NCBI GenBank assembly: GCA_025677835.1
Contig: JAIXMR010000068.1
Location: 62,001 to 126,000, forward strand
DNA length: 64,000 nt
Direction of reading: 5' to 3'
Origin: Sporodiniella umbellata
Lineage: Eukaryota; Mucoromycota; Mucoromycetes; Mucorales; Rhizopodaceae
The notes beneath the pieces were generated by a model. That model saw only the letters and a list, made by a program, of their open reading frames with translations. It did not search any database and was not told the DNA's origin. Positions 34,755-45,323 of the stretch are shown here, one piece after another. The position numbers and the translations under genes were made by a program. How positions within the stretch are numbered: the first letter of the stretch is position 1; each line of letters starts with the position of its first letter.

Positions 34755-36331
34755 ACTGAATACAACTAGTTTGAGGTAACTTTAAAAATTTCGATATTAT
34801 TTTCAAAGGTATCTTTTCTTTTAAAACAAAAAAACTACTACTCTTTTGAGATCAAAAATAAAAACCAAGTTACCAATACAAAGGTTGTAGATAAAACCAA
34901 ATACTTATAGTTTTTTTTTTTTTTTTTTGAATGTCACTTTGTTTAAGAAGCAGAACCAAATAAGGGGTTGGAAGAAAAAAAGCCTGATTTACCTGTATAT
35001 ACTTTTATTGACCACAAATAAAAAAAGAAATTGCTACCCTATAACCCATTCTTAGGTTATTTTTTATATTTACTATCTATATACATCCTAACTATTGAAC
35101 AGTCAATCCAAACTTTCTGAAAGCAAGTTTTCAAGAACCTGTAAGCCGTCAATTGTATGCAACAGTTGAGAGTCTAGATAGTATATTTCATAGTGGAGAT
35201 AAAGAAAGCTTCTGGTTAGATGCTGAAACTTGATTCCTCCGTCGTCCTATCGATCACATGTCTTTTTGTATTTGTTCTTGTGGGCTACATTATCTTCAAT
35301 ATATCTACTGCTTCATAGAGCCTTAGGTTGTCAAGACGAGTTATAATTATATTTGACCAAGGAAAAATTACACAAATGCATTGCAAATTCATGGGCTAAA
35401 ACATTTTTAAGACTTGAATACTGTTTAGCTCATATAATGTTATCTTTTTTGAATTTCGATATGGTTTTTTGACATTCGACAAAACTCAGTTGAATAACAA
35501 AGCGTTTTATTTAATTTGTTTAAGCTTTACAAACAAAGAGCAAATAAATTATACAGCGAAAACCAAGATAAAATGTTTGTTTTTATCCTTAATCGACTAT
35601 TACTGTTTCTTGATGCTTCTCAATCTATAAATCATTAGAAAAAATAGATACTACTGTCTGATAAAGCCTTGTTTAAAAAACTCCAACATATCGTAACTTT
35701 CGGCGGTACAACTTTTTTTTTAATATAGCCAGATGTATACCAATTGATACCAAACATATGTTGTTTTTTCTATTAATATTTTGTTAAATCTGACAATATC
35801 AAAATTTTCTTCAAAGATGTTAGCAATATCAATTCCATTTTTTAACAGGTTAGCTGGAATAGACATTTAAGATAAAATTGAGTGAAAGCCGTTTCTAAAT
35901 AGTAAATGGTTCTTCAATTTTAAATTGGGTATGCTTGTAAGCATACAGTGTTTCTTACTATAACAATTACTTGTTTTTTATTTTATTTTATAGTTTTTCT
36001 TGTATATTTCATTTAATCAATACACAAACTTTCAAAAATAAAGAGGGACTTTTTTTTATTAGCATCTGTTATTAAAAAAGAGACTTAACAAATACTTTCA
36101 AAATTAGCATGAAATACAATCGTTTTTAAACAAGTTTAACCTCAACAAAAGCAATGATTTGTTATGAGCTATCAACAGATAAATAGAAATATAATCGATA
36201 TAAATTATTTTCCTGTTATGTTTATTGCAGAAGGTTGCTGGTAGTTGACAACTAATACTCCCTTTGTGTCAAATTATTAGTCTGCATTTCGTCTTTCCCA
36301 TCGGATACAATGCGATCATCAAAAAAAAATA
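34755..36331. other. Spacer inside the Gag-like cluster
   Basis: About 1.6 kb, very AT-rich, no supported gene and no recognisable polymerase, protease or long terminal repeat. Confidence 0.45.
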
Positions 36332-37078
36332 TCAACCAGCAATGACTTCACCATCGGGTTCAATATGAGAAGTATTCAATAAATTCCAAATTTCATAAAG
36401 ATCAATAGCAGATACCCCGTTGCGATTTAACAAAGCGTTTGGCCTGGGGCCGCTACTTAAATTACTAAACATTTCGGCAATTACTTTTTCTTTGGTCAAC
36501 ATGTCACTGGGTGTGTCTCCTCCGTTTTCAGTGGTCGTTTTAGAGTATTGCGTTTCGAGTATAACAGCAGCTTCGGACCAAGAAATAGAGGGGTTTTCAG
36601 GCCAGGTATCGCGAAACCATACCAATTGGCTTGGCGCCAAGCAAAGAGGCAACAATCGATACCAGTGGTCATCAGCGTTTAATCCATGCGCCAGCAAAAC
36701 ATACTCGAAGCGGTCGCAAAACCCTTTTATAGTTACAAAAACATATTTGGAGGAATTTGTAATTTGGTCGTTCCATTGAAGAAGAGGCAAATTTTGGGGA
36801 ATTGTACTCATGGAAGAGGACCCCAATTCATGAAGATTGTTATTTAAAGCTTTGCTTAAAGACATATTACAACCATCAAGTGCAGTGCTGATATTTTCGT
36901 GCTGTTCTTTAGTGAGGCTATGACTTGTACTGGATGAACTCAAATTTTTTAGTCTGAAAGACATCAAAGAAAGAGATTTCTGAGCTATTTCAATGGACAC
37001 ACTGATTCCAGAGGTATCGTTACTAGAAGGAACCAAACCAAAACTGTCTTTTGAACTGTCTAAGTTTTGGGAGCTCAT
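36332..37078 (-). CDS. Retrotransposon Gag-domain-like protein B, 248 aa
   Basis: Intact single-exon ORF, paralogous to protein A. Shared core: LPLLQWNDQ, FCDRFEYVLLAHGL, DDHWYRLLPLCLAPSQ, WPENPSISWSEAAVIL, TQYSK. The N-terminal 90 residues are Ser/Thr/Asn-rich and differ from copy A, and so does the C-terminus, so only the capsid-like core is conserved. That is what would be expected if the core is the selected part. A run of T just upstream of the ATG (37079-37090) resembles the T tracts upstream of other genes here. Function unknown. See copy A for alternatives. Confidence 0.7.
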   Translation of the reverse strand: MSSQNLDSSKDSFGLVPSSNDTSGISVSIEIAQKSLSLMSFRLKNLSSSSTSHSLTKEQHENISTALDGCNMSLSKALNNNLHELGSSSMSTIPQNLPLLQWNDQITNSSKYVFVTIKGFCDRFEYVLLAHGLNADDHWYRLLPLCLAPSQLVWFRDTWPENPSISWSEAAVILETQYSKTTTENGGDTPSDMLTKEKVIAEMFSNLSSGPRPNALLNRNGVSAIDLYEIWNLLNTSHIEPDGEVIAG

Positions 37079-38334
37079 TTTTTTTTTTTACTGAAAACGT
37101 AAAGAGAAAGAAATTGAGAAAAATCAAAATTTTTTATGCAAAGTTTTCAGAAGTGATAGATGGCTTTGAAAAGCTACAAACAAAACGCTTGACTCAAGAT
37201 TGATGTAAAGGAATTTAAAAGACATTGAACAATGTACCTTTTTTTAAATCTAAATTCAATACGTGGTTAATAATTAGCACAGTTATTTCTGTAGCTATTT
37301 AAAACCGAAAAAAAAAAAAAGGATCACGGTAAAATTGCTGCTATTTGTATATTTCTGGTCAAGATTTTATAAAGTAAACTTTTATAGCTTAACTCATAAA
37401 ACTGAAATGATTAAAAGTAAACAGATTCTCAACGACTGTAGCTGTTATATAGCTGCTTGTTTATGTTGACTGATCTTTATTCGCAACTGAGCTCTTTTTT
37501 TTTTTGGTAAGGTGATATATTTATGCCTTCAGTCCCCCCCTTTAAGTTCGTTCAATTCCTTATACTCGTAAATTTGCTTGCTTTTATACCTTTCAAAAGC
37601 CTATAGGTACGTTTTTTTCGTAAAAAAAAATAGAATTTCTCTAAGCCTCTAAGAGCAATTCGTGATAAACCAGCAAAGCCTTATACAGATAAATCTGCTG
37701 CTTTAATAAAACTGTATGGCAAAGTAAAATAGGCTAGAAGCGTACTTTTTTCTATAAGAATTTTTTATTGACATTTTAAAGAGGGAAATAAAATGATGTA
37801 GACAATATAAGATTGCTATACAGATCTCTTTTTGGTTCATTATCCTCTAACAGTACCCTCAATATATACTTTATATCGTAAATACTATCCTAATTGATAA
37901 TATTTTATTATCACAAACAAACAGTGTAGCGGGTTTTATGCTAAAATTTTCAAGGTCGTGCATTGTTTCTATAAAACCGTAAACTAAAATCCAACACATA
38001 TCTCATATACAGCTATTGATTCGCAATAAGCTTGTACGTATAAACTGACTATTTTTTCCAATTTTCATTTCTAATAAAAACCAAAAAAAGAAAAAAATTT
38101 AAACCAAATTGATCACAGTATGTTATAAAGTGTGCGTCGTAGATTACCTTCTCAAGAAGTTGGTTATCTAGTTAAACCCAAGTATCATGCAACAAAAGTA
38201 AATCCGGAGTGTCTCTAAGTGTTTGAAGCAATTTTTTCAGTCTGTTTTTAAAATTTTAATAACGATCAACATATATAGAGTATATTTTGAACAACTTAAA
38301 AGAAAAATACAAAATCTGTATACCCACTTAGAGC

Positions 38335-38370
<36 letters not shown>

Positions 38371-38589
38371 GTTTTGAGTTGTTGACGTTTCATGGTCTCA
38401 AAAGTAGTCTAAAGTTGACCTCCACTGTTTAAACATGCCTATAGTATCTTACTTACTCTCTTTTGACTAAAGAACTAACATTGTTTAAGCTTCTTAGTTA
38501 TTGCTTTGATATAAAAAAAGTGACTCTAAGCGACATTTTTGAGTGGATATATTCAGCCTTTTTTTTGTAAGGGCGAGGCAAGCCTGCTG
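37079..38589. other. Spacer inside the Gag-like cluster
   Basis: No supported gene. It has a T run of about 32 at 38338-38369 and (TA)-rich stretches. Confidence 0.45.
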
Positions 38590-38860
38590 CGTTTTTTTTT
38601 TGTTACAGTCTCTTTTGAGCTTTCTTGAGCATATCCATGTAGATTACAGTTTCGGGCCACGGATAGGCAGACGAAGTGGCACGGAAACGCTCCAGCTAGT
38701 CTGATTTAATATAAATAGGCATTAGACAGTACCAGTTTTCATCGACATCTAAGTCATGAGCTTATAAAACGAAAACAAATTGCAAACGGTTTGTTCTTGA
38801 TCTCATCGAGGTCCTGCTTAAACCTCAGGAATATTCAAACTACCTTCATATTGAAGTAGG
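38590..38860 (-). pseudogene. Decayed Gag-like gene copy 2
   Basis: On the minus strand the conceptual reading runs VL-stop-AHDLDVDENWY, CLMPIYIKSD-stop, LERFRATS, matching VLLAHGLDIDKVWYRLLPLCLQPSQ-type cores of the two intact genes. An upstream piece (QYEGSLNIPE) also resembles the region before the core. Several stops and at least one frameshift make it non-functional. Confidence 0.75.
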
Positions 38861-39432
38861 CATACTATAAAAAATTTCTATAAAACAAAATTTAAATAGT
38901 ATAGAACATTTCAATTTTTATTGACTCTGAACGCTTACCATACTTATGTTGGCTTTTTTTTACAAACAACTTTTGTGTGTCTACTCTTTTGTAATTTTGA
39001 ATACTGGTAGGAGTATTTATGAGACTTTGTAAGGTCTATATTTGTATAAAAGCTCAAGTGTCACTACTTTTCATCTGATTGCAAAAAAAAAAAAAAAAAA
39101 AAAAAGAAACCGCAAGTTTTGTTATTTATATTTATCTATATCTCCCTACTTTATATTTTTGGTAAGTCTGTGCTGCTTTTGTCACCTATCTTATATGCCT
39201 TTAGCTTATAAGCTATTTTATTGAATACTTTTTGCGATTTTTTTGTCCCTGTAACTATATCTAACATAAAACAATTGTGGCACACATGTCGATCCATTTG
39301 CTTTTCATGCTGGATAACCTTCACCAATTCTAATTGGATTACAGCTTACACGGGATCTCTATTCAGTTTCCGAAAAAACGCTTCCACAGAAAAAAAAAGG
39401 GTCTATCAACTTGCGTATCTTTATTTCAGACC
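38861..39432. other. Intergenic / 5' flank of MTC1
   Basis: No gene supported. It contains a run of about 22 A at 39083-39104. Confidence 0.5.
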
Positions 39433-40596
39433 ATGAGCGAACAAACTCCTACAGAAAACAAAAACAGCTTATCAGAAGCAGAAAAATTTCTCGAATCTTT
39501 AAACCTAACAGATTCAGGCGCTCAAGAGAACGAAAATGACTCAACGGATAAACCTACTACAGACCCTAACGAAATAATGTCATTTCTTGATGAGATTTCA
39601 AATTATCCAACATCAGATCCTAAGCAGCCATCAAAAGAGCCAGTTTCTAAAGAAACGCCTGTAAGCTCTGAGCAAAAGCCAGATAATGGCTGGATGTCTT
39701 GGGGAAATAACTTTTGGAATCAAGCCAGTGCTGCAGTTAAGACAACTACAGACCAAATCAACCGATCTGTTGGAAGCAGCGATGCTGCTACAAAACTCTT
39801 GGAAACTCGCGTCAAGGATTTACAGAATTTGGTAAATAAGGAAAATATCGAAAAATTAGGTAAAGAAAACACGCGACTTGTTAGGTTAAGACAAAGCAAA
39901 TAATAACATTTAAAAGGAACGGGACTCAAAAGTTTAACAAACACTATACTTGAAACAGTTGCACCTCCTATCTCTGAACACGAACTTGTTGAAGTTTGGC
40001 TCGCATATGATATGGAAGGGTATGAAGGGTTGGAGGCTCTTGTTTATCGCTCTTTTGCTAGAGTTATGGAGCATACTGAATCTGGACGGGTTACTGTTCG
40101 TAACCCAAAGGGTGATAACAGTTCATCTGATGAAAGAAACCTACATATTTGTGATTCTCTAGCTGATGGCACTAAGCTTGCTAAAGCAAACATTGATTAT
40201 CTCCTTAAGCAGCATTATACACCTAAAGAGAAAGAGACTGAAAAGGCTGAACCTCAAACCGAAAATGCTACACCTATCATACATTGCCCTGTGTTTATGG
40301 CTATCCAACCAGTGAAATTGTCCATGCCTGCCATCGATGAAGGCGATGAAGAAACTCACCAACTTTCTTTTATAATTGTGATGGTTGATCCTTCTCATAA
40401 TCTTAAATTCAAATCGTATTCGCAAACAGTGGCTTTAGACTGGTTAGATGTTCCTTATGAAGAAAACGAGTGGGTTGAAGATAAATTGGTGGAAGTGATT
40501 CGTATGTCTGTTACCACCATAGCACAAGATTACGTATGGACTAGAATGTCTGGGGGTACTTCTAACAACCACTCAGAGAATGAAACTGGATTCTAA
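39433..40596 (+). CDS. MTC1: Maintenance of telomere capping protein 1-like (Mtc1 domain)
   Basis: Mtc1 is a fungal protein linked genetically to telomere capping and physically to COPI-type trafficking. Its biochemistry is not known. Two exons (39433-39884 and 39933-40596) join in phase to 371 aa across a 48-nt intron. Seen: N-terminal EAEKFLESLNL and NEIMSFLDEIS (short helices typical of this family), a Pro/Ser linker, GWMSWGNNFWNQASAAVKT, then a coiled stretch. The conserved C-terminal domain has TVAPPISEHELVEVWLAYDMEG, LHICDSLADGTKLAKANI, PVFMAIQPVKL and VALDWLDVPYEENEWVEDKL, ending DYVWTRMSGG. The donor GTTAAG was chosen because it restores phase; the nearer GTAAAG does not. Convergent with the left KRE33 copy. 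Confidence 0.82.
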
Positions 40597-40918
40597 ACGT
40601 TTTTGTGATTTATAAATCTGCTTTTTTTTTACTATCTATAGCTATAAAGTACGATATTAAACATGTTTTCGCGAGTACAACAAACACCTATCTAGTTTGA
40701 GATCTCTCTAAAAACAATAAGAAAACGACTTTTAGCTCAGTTCAAGCTTGGTTCATTGGCGTAACTACTCAACATCTGATTTTATGAAGCTGAACGGTTT
40801 TATTCTCAAGTCAAAATTGGAATTGGTTAACTTTTTTTCAGCTGTTCCAGCCTTTTTTTATTTGGCCTTCCTTTTCTTTGTTTTTTTTTCATGTTATTAT
40901 TATTGGTTATTGTTGTTT
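40597..40918. other. Convergent intergenic region at the left palindrome boundary
   Basis: 322 bp between the MTC1 and KRE33 stop codons. The left palindrome arm begins at 40892, so the first 295 bp here are unique sequence. Confidence 0.6.
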
Positions 40919-43900
40919 TTAGGCTTTTCTGGCTTTCTTTGAGAGTTTGACTTTTTTCTTGTCAGCTTTATCAGCAACTACGGGTGCCAGCTTCTTCTTT
41001 TTTGATGAGCTGTCGTTCTTTATGCTCAGGACAGAGCTTGTGCCTCTCTTTTTGCCGATACGATCGGCAGCTTGCGACCAGTCTTCTTCTGTTCCTCCAA
41101 TGGCGTATTTACTCAAGTCCAGTGAGTCTACCATTTCTCTTTGTTTGGCTTTTAGCTCGTCAAGAACTTCATCTCCCGCTTCTTTCAGGTCTTCATCCAG
41201 GTTTTGGCCCATAGGTTGCCAGGCATCTTCGTCAGCAATGTCGCGTTTACCGCTGTCTTTTTCAGCGCTCTTGCTAGTGACTACTGCAGGTGCCTCATGA
41301 GCTCTGGTCTCAAGCTTAGAAAAGTGTGCTGAGATTTTTTTCATAATCTTGACAAACAGGGCTAAAATTTGACTGATTGTTAGAGAAAGCTCCTTTTGAA
41401 TGTCTTCCATTGTCTTGCGTTGCAAACCAACGCCGAGCAAGATGGCACTTTGGACACCAGAAAGCTTCAAATCTGCAGGCAACTCGTTCTTAAAGTACAT
41501 CTCGGCAACCACAGGAAGCATATCAAGGATGACATGATAGTCAAGCATGTTGTTACTATATGACTCCAGACGTTTCAAATCGTAAGGCGTGAAAAACAGA
41601 TCCAATGTCTCCTTGGTCAACTCATGTCTTCCTTCCGATTCTAAAGAATGGCCTCGCTTTGCAGCATCAATGATATTGAGAGCATTAGCCGCTGTAAAGT
41701 GACGGAAGTTGAACGATAATAGATTGACAAAACGCTTGGAGAAATCACGAGCAAAGGCGTCAAGCCATTCTACATTGGCCACACGAGAGTCATCTTCTTC
41801 GTGTAACGCCTTGAGCATCACACAAGTATGTTCACCTGTCAGATCATTGGCTGTCTGACGCATATACAATGGAACAAATCCTGCACGTTTCCAGAATTTG
41901 TGGAGAGAAGGTGTAAGACCATAAGAGACTCCAAGATAGTCGAGTCGCGGTGCACTCTTTTCATTCATCTTTGTAAGAAGAGGAGGCATCTTGCTGGGGT
42001 CACGAACCTTGACTTGGTCTGTCTTCAAATTGGCATTTTCAATTTCGTAGTCATTCACACGGGTAAACGATTCATCATCCATAGCTCCGTTCTCACTCAA
42101 GTTAGACCCCTTGCCTTGATAGAAAGATGTAAGGAGTTCGAGAGCTCTAGAGCCATACCCCATTTTGGAATAATCTGGATGTGTGGCAATACGAACAACA
42201 CGGGCTCCAGAAAGACTGGCAAAGTCATCATCTTGGTATTGTTGAGAGATAAGCCAAGGAATCATATCGCCTGAAGGACGTTGACCTCGAGAAAGGGAGT
42301 TAACCACTGTTTGGCGAGAGATTTCACCTTCAAGACATACTTGAACAACTACTAAAGGATCAGGCAAACTACTTGTCTTTTCATTTACAGGAGGAAGCAA
42401 AACAAACAAATGATGGGCAGGTGCATCACTCATCAACTGTAAGTCGTTAGGCGAGTTTTTGTAATGGCTTGCAACATAAAGAGACATCATGCGCTGCAAG
42501 AATGTCTCAGATACAGGGTGGTAGGAAAAGAGTGTATCACGGTTGACATAGTATAGCTCACATTCTGAAGGGTGAGGACATCCTTGAATGTTCTTGGAAA
42601 CAATACTGGCATCAAGACACAATACCTTGTTCAACCATTTTTCTACATGATCCCCTGGTGCATAACGAATAGGCTCTTCTAGTTTGACTTCCTTCAATGT
42701 ACGACCAGTAGCCATCTCAGCTCCTTCGGATTTTTTGGCCTCCAAACTACGTCCAACAACACTTTCAGCTTCGTCGTCCAACTTTTTGCCAACAAGTCCT
42801 TGCGATTGCTCTCTTAACTGTTGAATCAGTTTGAGCGACAAGGATCGACCAGTACCTTCATAGCCGTTGATGGTGGATGACATAAATACAAGGTATGACC
42901 CCAATAGCTCACGGACCAAGGGTAAAGGAATAGCTGCTGCTTCATCAATTACAAGCAATTCAGCTTGGCCAAGAACATGCGCATCTTGAGGTTGAATGTA
43001 CTGGATTGTTTGGCGATGTTGCTTGAAGATATTGACACGGACAATAGCCTTGTTGAAGTCGGGGTTGGTAGATTGAACAATGTCATAGTCGAGATGTTCC
43101 TCATATCCAAGTGCATCAAAAGTCTTGAACACAAACTCAAACAAAGTTTTTAAATTCTCAGGGCTGGGCGATGTGACAAAAATATTGGAGTATCCATAGG
43201 CAACTGCAGAGGCCATGGCAATACCAAGAGCAGCAGACTTACCACGACCACGGCCTGCTGTCAAAGCAACAGTACTACGAAGAGACTTTTCAGAGATAGC
43301 CTCGACAAAAGTCAAGATAGCTTTTGCTTGATCAATAGTGCGTGCATTCTTTATAAGGGAAGCAACTGGCTCTGTATCTTGCAACGATTCTTTCAATTCA
43401 GCAAGCTCAATTTCCTCAGCTGTCTTTTCAGTTGATGCCTTGATAGCCAAAGGCTTGACGTTTTTACCGGCACTAATAGGTAATACATTCAACTCATCAT
43501 CTACAACCAAACAGGTCTCACAAGAACTGAGTGACAAAATAAAACGTTCGTTGAAACGAGCAATAACATCGCTGTGTGCTTCGGTGCGGTATCTGCTATG
43601 TACATCCTGCAAAAAAAAAAAAAAAGTGTTGTTTTTAGCAAACACAAATTCATATACATGTACACACACATATATATATATATGCAGTCTACTCTACCAT
43701 GGTCATTGTATAAAGTTGCTTTAATGAGCTCATACTCTTCAACAAAAGAACAACCATGCCTCCACCTTCTACTGTCTCAATTGTACGAGCCAATGTGTTG
43801 GGCGTAATTGCCTCAAAATCCTGAAGAATACACATTCCATAAGTGTTACCGAGGATATTTTGTGTCTCCTTATAGTATGCATAACGTATGTTAGTTGTAG

Positions 43901-44628
43901 TAACAAAGAGTTCGAATGGGTCTTCTTTATTGGCGTCTCTGATACCACGCTTGACGTCTTTTTTTATCTTAGCTTCACGCTTCTTACGGTGACTAGTAAA
44001 ATCTGTCAAAAAATGCCAAACTCTTTCATATACATATGAAAACACACACACACATACATACATGTATCTACATGTATATCCGCACATATACACACACGCA
44101 TACCTATATATACTTGTCTATATATATTTGTATCTATGTGCCTATGTGTCTGTGTATCCGTATACATATGTATATCGTATTGCATCTCCTATATCTACCT
44201 GGTGAAGCCGAGTTCTTTCTTATAACACCATAATACTGAGGGCCGAGTTGTCACTTGTGCTTGCGATAAAAGCCAGTGCAAATTGACGATCTAACATGTC
44301 AAAGTTTAGTCTATATAGTCCACAGTCTGAATGCTTTACTTGGTCTTTTCCTCTGTCTCCAACCACGACAAAGAACGATCGGTGCTTTGTTTGAACACAG
44401 TTTTTGATAAGTGTATGTACACGAGAATCGACAGCTTTTTTAACCATTTCAATAAGGCTGACTGGTACTTAATCAAAGCAAACCACCTTTTTTTTTTTTT
44501 CCTGTATCAAAGTGACTTCTGAAAAATAAATATGGCTGTTGTGACAGTTAAAATTGGTCTACAGTTGAAGGCCATAAAATCGCCTTTGAGCATGAAATTG
44601 AATTTCACTAAACACATGTAGTTATATA
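40892..44628 (+). repeat. Left arm of a 3737-bp inverted repeat
   Basis: Every position x in this arm pairs with 89952-x in the right arm (45324-49060). All ORFs in the two arms are identical in protein sequence and at exactly mirrored coordinates, so no indel is present. The inner end is sharp at 44628/45324. The outer end is sharp at 40892/49060, after which only a poly-A plus CAAAG tail is still similar. Confidence 0.97.
40919..44447 (-). CDS. KRE33: RNA cytidine acetyltransferase Kre33/NAT10, left copy
   Basis: Acetylates cytidines in 18S rRNA and tRNAs (ATP-dependent) and is needed for 40S ribosome biogenesis in the nucleolus. Four exons, 44340-44447, 44199-44290, 43698-43992 and 40919-43606, join in phase to 1060 aa (yeast about 1056). 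Seen: start MVKKAVDSRVHTLIKN, VVVGDRGKDQ, LGFTSHRKKR restored over intron 2, Walker A GRGRGKS (about residue 283), Walker B DEAAAIP (about 384), a GNAT core HPDYSKMGYGSRALELL (about 643) and a Lys-rich nucleolar-type tail. This copy is the exact mirror image of the gene at 45505-49033. Nothing in it is broken, so both copies should be functional if both are really present. Its 5' end faces the other copy's 5' end. Confidence 0.95.
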
Positions 44629-45323
44629 AAAGACTGTAAAAATACACCTAGAACACTTTATACTCTAAAGGGTTTCTTAATTTTGAATTTTAAGCTACAA
44701 AACAAACAAATATTGTACGAAATGTGTTTAAAAGAACTTGCCATGAGTTTTTTTTTATTCTGTCTCACTTGTTTAAATTGTCTTCACTTTTATGTCCTAG
44801 ACATATTTTGTATTATAACTTCAAGTTTAGTTTTGAGGTATCTATAGTAAAAGCTACTTTAGTAAAAAAAAAAAAAAACAATAGAGAAAAGCAAAGTGGA
44901 AGTACTCCTCTTAAGTAGAAAACAGCCATTTATATCTTATACATTACTGTGATATTGTAGGAGTAAAGGTTTACTAAAGGTTCCAGTTTTTTCTGATACC
45001 TGAGTAACGAACACCGCTACGTTATATCTATCATTTTAGCAAATAGCTCTCATTACTTGATTTATATGCAGCTTTCTGATACGATGCTTTGGCCTTTATA
45101 AGCTGATCAAAAAAATTATGTTAATTAAAGTATGATTATTAGCTGAAAACATTTTTTGTTATCTCACTCCTTAAATATATGTCTGCGAACAATAAATTTG
45201 CACTAAAAAGATTCTCAAGCTCCAGAAAATATGACTATGGATATTTAAGAGCATTTTTTAAGGTGGAATTTTTTATTTTTATATAAATACAAACTTAAAA
45301 GGTTAAAATATCGAGTGAAGCCC
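44629..45323. other. Unique 695-bp spacer of the large palindrome (shared divergent upstream region)
   Basis: Single-copy AT-rich sequence between the arms. Together with 181 bp of arm on each side it makes the 1057-bp region between the two KRE33 start codons. No ORF with a recognisable domain is present. It should act as upstream sequence for both copies. It is the only part of the locus that distinguishes which side a read comes from near the centre. Confidence 0.8.

Noticed and set aside
39334..39432. Upstream in-frame extension of MTC1
   Set aside because: The extra N-terminus is A-tract derived (KKRFHRKKK) and the family starts near the acidic MSEQ...EAEKFL region, so this is treated as 5' UTR.
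41828..42274. 148-aa and other ORFs antisense to KRE33
   Set aside because: Shadows of the coding frame on the opposite strand, repeated in the second copy only because the DNA is duplicated.
44036..44233. Tyr/His/Thr-rich ORFs in both palindrome arms (mirror at 45719-45916)
   Set aside because: They are readings of the TA/GT microsatellite inside KRE33 intron 2, opposite strand.
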